The position numbers were made by a program, and so were the translations under genes. From Nitrospira sp. (GTDB lineage: Bacteria > Nitrospirota > Nitrospiria > Nitrospirales > Nitrospiraceae), in NCBI GenBank assembly GCA_005116795.1, contig SWDL01000301.1:1-10594 (forward strand): a DNA stretch of 10,594 nt. The letters run 5' to 3'. Numbering within the stretch: the stretch's first letter is position 1; every line of letters starts with the position of its first letter. Below are positions 7,332 to 10,594 of the stretch, in pieces. The notes below the pieces were generated by a model. The model made no database searches, was not told the DNA's origin, and saw nothing but the letters and a program-made list of their open reading frames with translations.

Positions 7332-7426
7332 AGGCCTTCATCGCGATGGTGCTTGGGCTGCTGCTGGGCGGGGTGGTGGCAGAGGCCGGACTTCCGAACG
7401 CGTCGATTTCGCTGAAGAGGATTTGA
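7328..7426 (+). CDS. possible 32-residue single-span membrane peptide
   Basis: A short ORF that begins with an ATGA overlap of the upstream stop and ends three bases before the asnB start, so it fills the gap exactly. The product starts MKAFIAMVLGLLLGGVVAEA: one Lys, a hydrophobic run at about 4-18, then a polar tail of some 12 residues ending Lys-Arg-Ile. It looks like either a tiny membrane protein or a signal peptide with little behind it. No separate ribosome site is seen, so it would depend on translational coupling. It might serve as a peptide, might only carry ribosomes to asnB (whose ribosome site lies inside its last codons), or might be a remnant of a longer gene. No family is recognised. 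Confidence 0.5.
   Translation: MKAFIAMVLGLLLGGVVAEAGLPNASISLKRI
7415..7421 (+). promoter_or_regulatory. ribosome binding site of the asnB-like gene
   Basis: AAGAGGA ends eight bases before ATG 7430. It sits inside the last codons of the 32-codon ORF, so translation of that ORF could affect its access. The start is also fixed by the MCGIAGF N-terminus of the protein. Confidence 0.65.
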
Positions 7427-7429
7427 TTC

Positions 7430-9421
7430 ATGTGTGGCATCGCCGGATTTCTTGAGACAGGCTGTCGGTCGGGCAACCGCGAGCTACAAGATATCGTCTT
7501 GGGGATGACGAATCGGCTCCGGCATCGCGGACCGGATGACGTGGGAACCTGGACGGATGCGGAGACGGGCATTGCCCTGGGTCATCGGCGCCTGTCCATT
7601 CTGGACCTGTCGCCGGAGGGCCACCAGCCGATGCGCTCGGCCTGCGGACGGTGTGTGATCTCATTCAACGGGGAGATCTATAACTTCCGGGCCCTGCGCG
7701 CCGAACTGGAATCCTTCGGCTACACCTTCCGAGGCCACTCCGATACGGAAGTGATGTTGTCGTGCATTTCCCATTGGGGAATCTTGTCGGCCCTCAAGCG
7801 ATTCAACGGGATGTTCGCCTTTGCTCTATGGGACCGTCAGGAGCGGCGACTGCACTTGGTTCGTGATCGGATGGGGGAGAAGCCTCTGTATTATGGATGG
7901 CTGGGCAGAACCTTCGTCTTCGGGTCGGAACTCAAGGCCTTGCGCGCCCACCCGGATTTCAGCCAAGCGATTGATCACGAAGCCCTTCGGCAGTTCGTCG
8001 TCAACAACTACGTGCCGGCTCCCTATTCCATCTATCGTGGGATCTCCAAGGTGCTTCCTGCCTCCTTGTTGACGCTGGGGTGGGGGCAAGCGGGGGCCTC
8101 TCCGAAGATCACACCCTATTGGTCTTTGGACAGGGCGGCCGAAGAAGGGCTTGCGGAACCCTTCGCTGGGTCCGATGACGAGGCGGTCGAGTACCTTGAC
8201 GGGCTGCTCAGGGATGCCGTGAAGCTCCGGATGGAATCCGACGTCCCCCTCGGCGCCTTCCTCTCCGGCGGGATCGATTCCTCGACCATCGTGGCCTTGA
8301 TGCAGGCTCAATCCAGCCGGCCCGTGCGTACCTTTACGATTGGGTTTCACGAGACAGGCTACAACGAAGCCAAGGAGGCTATGGCAGTCGCCCGGCACCT
8401 CGACACAGCGCACACCGAGCTCTACGTGACCTCGGAAGAGGCGCTGGCGGTTATTCCCCGGTTGCCGACCCTCTACGACGAACCCTTTTCCGACCAGTCC
8501 CAGATTCCGACGTATCTGGTCTCAGAGTTGGCACGCCGGGATGTCACCGTGGCCCTGTCGGGGGATGGAGGGGACGAACTTTTCGGCGGCTATGGGCGAT
8601 ATTTCTTCGTTGAGAAGGTCTGGCGGTCCCTGCGCTGGATGTCCGCCCCCGCCAGGACGCTCATGGCGAGGGCTCTGAAGCGTGTGCCCGAGCAGTCGTG
8701 GCAAGCTCTGGTTCAATCTTTGGGACCCATCCTTCCCGACAGGATTCGGAAGCTGAATCTTGGGGGCAAGGTCCATACGGTCGCCGGCCTGCTGGCCGCC
8801 ACCTCCTCGAAAGCGGTCTATGAATTCTTGACGGCGCAGTGGCGGGATCTGGATACGCTCCTGGTGGCGTCATCTGAGACGTCAACGAGCGGCACATGCC
8901 GAATACCGTGGAAGCCGTTGCCGACCATGTGGCACAGCATGATGTACAACGACACCCTGTCTTATTTGCCGGACGACATCCTGGCCAAAGTGGATCGTGC
9001 CAGCATGGGCGTCAGCCTGGAGGCCCGCGTGCCCTTGCTCGATCATCGGGTCGTCGAGTATGCGTGGAAACTGCCCGTGAGGATGAAGATTCGAGATGGG
9101 CAAGGCAAGTGGCTATTGCGGCAACTGTTGTATCGATACGTTCCGGCTTCACTGATCGACCGTCCCAAGATGGGATTCGGTGTACCGATCGATTCCTGGT
9201 TGCGTGGTCCGCTCCGGGAATGGGCGGAGGAGCTCATCGATGAAAAACGATTGCGTGATCAGGGGTTCTTCCACCCTGAGCCTATCCGATCGAAATGGGC
9301 CGAGCATCTCTCCGGAACGTCGAACGGCCAATACCCCCTCTGGGCGATCTTGATGTTCCAAGCCTGGCTGGAACACGAGCGCCTGGGGGCGGGGTCAGCC
9401 GCAAACCTCACTATATCGTAG
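7430..9421 (+). CDS. asnB: asparagine synthase (glutamine-hydrolysing)-like amidotransferase
   Basis: Two-domain enzyme of 663 residues. The N-terminal class II glutamine amidotransferase domain (about 2-190) begins MCGIAGF, with Cys2 as the nucleophile after Met removal, followed by RHRGPDD, HRRLSILDL and FNGEIYN, all diagnostic. The C-terminal synthetase domain carries the PP-loop SGGIDSS at 279-285, which binds ATP pyrophosphate, then LSGDGGDELFGGY and the conserved DRASMGVSLEARVPLLDHR block. Such enzymes take ammonia from glutamine to a carboxylate activated by AMP; the classical substrate is aspartate. In polysaccharide loci, homologues of this longer size class are thought to amidate uronic acids or similar precursors, and that may be its role here (inference). 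All key motifs seem intact. It follows the 32-codon ORF after three bases and precedes the second SGNH gene by 71 bases. The symbol reflects the family, not proven asparagine synthesis. Confidence 0.96.
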   Translation: MCGIAGFLETGCRSGNRELQDIVLGMTNRLRHRGPDDVGTWTDAETGIALGHRRLSILDLSPEGHQPMRSACGRCVISFNGEIYNFRALRAELESFGYTFRGHSDTEVMLSCISHWGILSALKRFNGMFAFALWDRQERRLHLVRDRMGEKPLYYGWLGRTFVFGSELKALRAHPDFSQAIDHEALRQFVVNNYVPAPYSIYRGISKVLPASLLTLGWGQAGASPKITPYWSLDRAAEEGLAEPFAGSDDEAVEYLDGLLRDAVKLRMESDVPLGAFLSGGIDSSTIVALMQAQSSRPVRTFTIGFHETGYNEAKEAMAVARHLDTAHTELYVTSEEALAVIPRLPTLYDEPFSDQSQIPTYLVSELARRDVTVALSGDGGDELFGGYGRYFFVEKVWRSLRWMSAPARTLMARALKRVPEQSWQALVQSLGPILPDRIRKLNLGGKVHTVAGLLAATSSKAVYEFLTAQWRDLDTLLVASSETSTSGTCRIPWKPLPTMWHSMMYNDTLSYLPDDILAKVDRASMGVSLEARVPLLDHRVVEYAWKLPVRMKIRDGQGKWLLRQLLYRYVPASLIDRPKMGFGVPIDSWLRGPLREWAEELIDEKRLRDQGFFHPEPIRSKWAEHLSGTSNGQYPLWAILMFQAWLEHERLGAGSAANLTIS

Positions 9422-9479
9422 GGAGCGGTTGTGTGCAGTGGCGGCGTGTTGCCGCTGGACCTCTCTCACGAAGCGGAAC

Positions 9480-9485
9480 AGGAGG
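9480..9485 (+). promoter_or_regulatory. ribosome binding site of the second SGNH gene
   Basis: A full AGGAGG lies seven bases before ATG 9493, the strongest ribosome site seen in the window. It settles this start, in contrast to the SGNH gene around 3773, which has none. Confidence 0.75.
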
Positions 9486-9492
9486 CGCGAGC

Positions 9493-10594
9493 ATGGCGAA
9501 GTGCACAACGGTAGGCCTCCCCACGAGCCCGGCCCCCCTGTCTCGATGGGGCCTCAATCTCATCCTGTTGCTTGGCAGTTGCGTGGTTGCGTTTGCTGTG
9601 GCCGAGATCGCCTTGCGGATTGTACGGCCCGTCTCCACCGTCGCCTATCGACTCGACGCGGACCTGGGGTATCGGCTGGGGGCGAATCAAGAAACTCGCG
9701 CGGTGAGTCAGGATTATGATGTCGTCATCCGCACCAACTCAGCCGGGTTTCATGATGTGGAACATGCGCTCGCCAAGCCGTCTGATGTGTATCGGATCGT
9801 GGTATTGGGCGAGTCGTTCGTCGAGGCGCTTGAGCTTGGGACGGAGGACGGGTTTACTCAGCAGTTGGAACGACGGGTTCAGGCCTGGACATCTGGGAAG
9901 CGGGTGGAGGTGATCAACCTTGGCATTTCGGGGACCGGTCCGGCCCAGTACTATCGCGTGCTGGAGCTGCAGGGGCTGAAGTATCAGCCTGATCTGGTCA
10001 TCATGGCGGTTCTGCCCGACAATGACTTTCGCGACAGCTATCAAGCGCTCGGCGGCGCCATTTCGAAACCCTACTACCGGATCGAAGCCGACAACTCCTT
10101 GCGCTTGCTCCCGCCTCACGTGTCGGATCAGACCGCGAGTGTTCGGTTTCTCCTGCAGAAGAGCGCGTTCCTGCAGCTCGTCCGCAAGGCTGTCGTTGCT
10201 TTGCCGGTTGAGGAGTGGCTCGGGCAGGTCGGATTATTGGCGCCGTTCGTGGGCGTGAAGATCCAGGATAGTCCCTTGACGATTCCTCCCGATTGGTTCG
10301 TATACGTCGCGGAGCCTCCGGCATCCTGGCAAGAAGCGTATCGCGTGACGCTGCGCATGGTCGAGGAAGCGGCGAAGCTCGCGAACCGGCATCAGGCGCG
10401 ATTTCTGGTCATGACGATCGGTTCCACCGCGACCGTTGAAGACCGATGGGCGGAAGCGCTGGCCTCCTATCCGGACGCCGGCCGCGTTCGGTGGGAGTTT
10501 GACCGTCCCGAGCGTGCGATCGCCGGGCTCGGGGAGCGGGTCGGATTTGACGTGATCAACCTCGTCGAGCCGTTTCGACGGGACTATGCCGTCC
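9493..10594 (+). CDS. membrane-anchored SGNH hydrolase / acyltransferase-like protein, 3'-truncated by the window edge
   Basis: The frame runs from ATG 9493 to the window end without a stop, giving 367 visible residues. A short N-terminal tail with Arg18 is followed by a hydrophobic span at about 20-37 (Gly-Leu-Asn-Leu-Ile-Leu-Leu-Leu...), an N-in signal anchor that would place the domain in the periplasm. The SGNH fold follows: block I Gly-Glu-Ser-Phe with likely nucleophile Ser108, block II NLGISGTG (Gly at 144), and block III Pro-Asp-Asn177-Asp178. The C-terminal His block lies beyond the window. The layout and spacing match the SGNH protein at 3773-4942 (anchor, Asp-Leu-Gly, Asn-x-Ala-Gly, GxSF, NxGxSG, ND), so the two are distant paralogues. 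Likely job: adding or removing an acyl group on the glycan; the substrate is unknown. Bases 9422-9492 before it hold nothing obvious except the ribosome site. Confidence 0.88.
   Translation, partial: MAKCTTVGLPTSPAPLSRWGLNLILLLGSCVVAFAVAEIALRIVRPVSTVAYRLDADLGYRLGANQETRAVSQDYDVVIRTNSAGFHDVEHALAKPSDVYRIVVLGESFVEALELGTEDGFTQQLERRVQAWTSGKRVEVINLGISGTGPAQYYRVLELQGLKYQPDLVIMAVLPDNDFRDSYQALGGAISKPYYRIEADNSLRLLPPHVSDQTASVRFLLQKSAFLQLVRKAVVALPVEEWLGQVGLLAPFVGVKIQDSPLTIPPDWFVYVAEPPASWQEAYRVTLRMVEEAAKLANRHQARFLVMTIGSTATVEDRWAEALASYPDAGRVRWEFDRPERAIAGLGERVGFDVINLVEPFRRDYAV

Overview
This GC-rich stretch (by eye about 60 % G+C) is a surface-polysaccharide (O-antigen, capsule or exopolysaccharide) biosynthesis locus. 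All supported genes lie on the + strand. The mix of GT4 glycosyltransferases, a WaaL/Wzy-type integral membrane protein, membrane-anchored SGNH proteins and an AsnB-type amidotransferase points to a bacterium that is most likely Gram-negative. The style resembles loci of Nitrospirota and some Proteobacteria, but nothing here fixes the taxon and that is only a guess. No rRNA, tRNA, CRISPR array, insertion sequence or phage gene was seen.

Layout: 1-981 is the 3' part of a GT4 glycosyltransferase whose start lies outside the window. 1096-2256 is a second GT4 enzyme. 2257-2431 is a gap with a GC-rich hairpin. 2432-3667 is an O-antigen ligase/polymerase-like membrane protein. About 3668-4942 is a membrane-anchored SGNH hydrolase/acyltransferase-like protein with a puzzling start. 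5087-6322 is a third GT4 enzyme, related in sequence to the second. 6336-7331 is an unfamiliar protein with a divergent SAM-methyltransferase-like fold. 7328-7426 is a 32-codon ORF for a possible single-span membrane peptide. 7430-9421 is a glutamine-hydrolysing asparagine synthase-like amidotransferase. 9493 to the window end is a second SGNH protein, cut off at its 3' side.

How they may work together (inference): the GT4 enzymes add sugars to a lipid-linked repeat unit at the cytoplasmic membrane. The AsnB-like protein could amidate a sugar acid or another carboxylated precursor. The methyltransferase-like protein and the SGNH proteins could decorate the glycan by methylation and by adding or removing acyl groups. 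The membrane protein would polymerise the glycan or transfer it to its acceptor. Gaps are short (4-base overlap, 3, 13, 71, 114, 144 and 175 bases), which fits one or a few transcripts; no convincing promoter or T-tract terminator was seen.

Nothing here amounts to a clearly new system. The points most worth a second look are the missing start of the first SGNH gene, the tiny ORF wedged between the methyltransferase-like gene and asnB, the unassigned methyltransferase-like protein itself, and the repeated pairing of a related GT4 gene with an SGNH gene.
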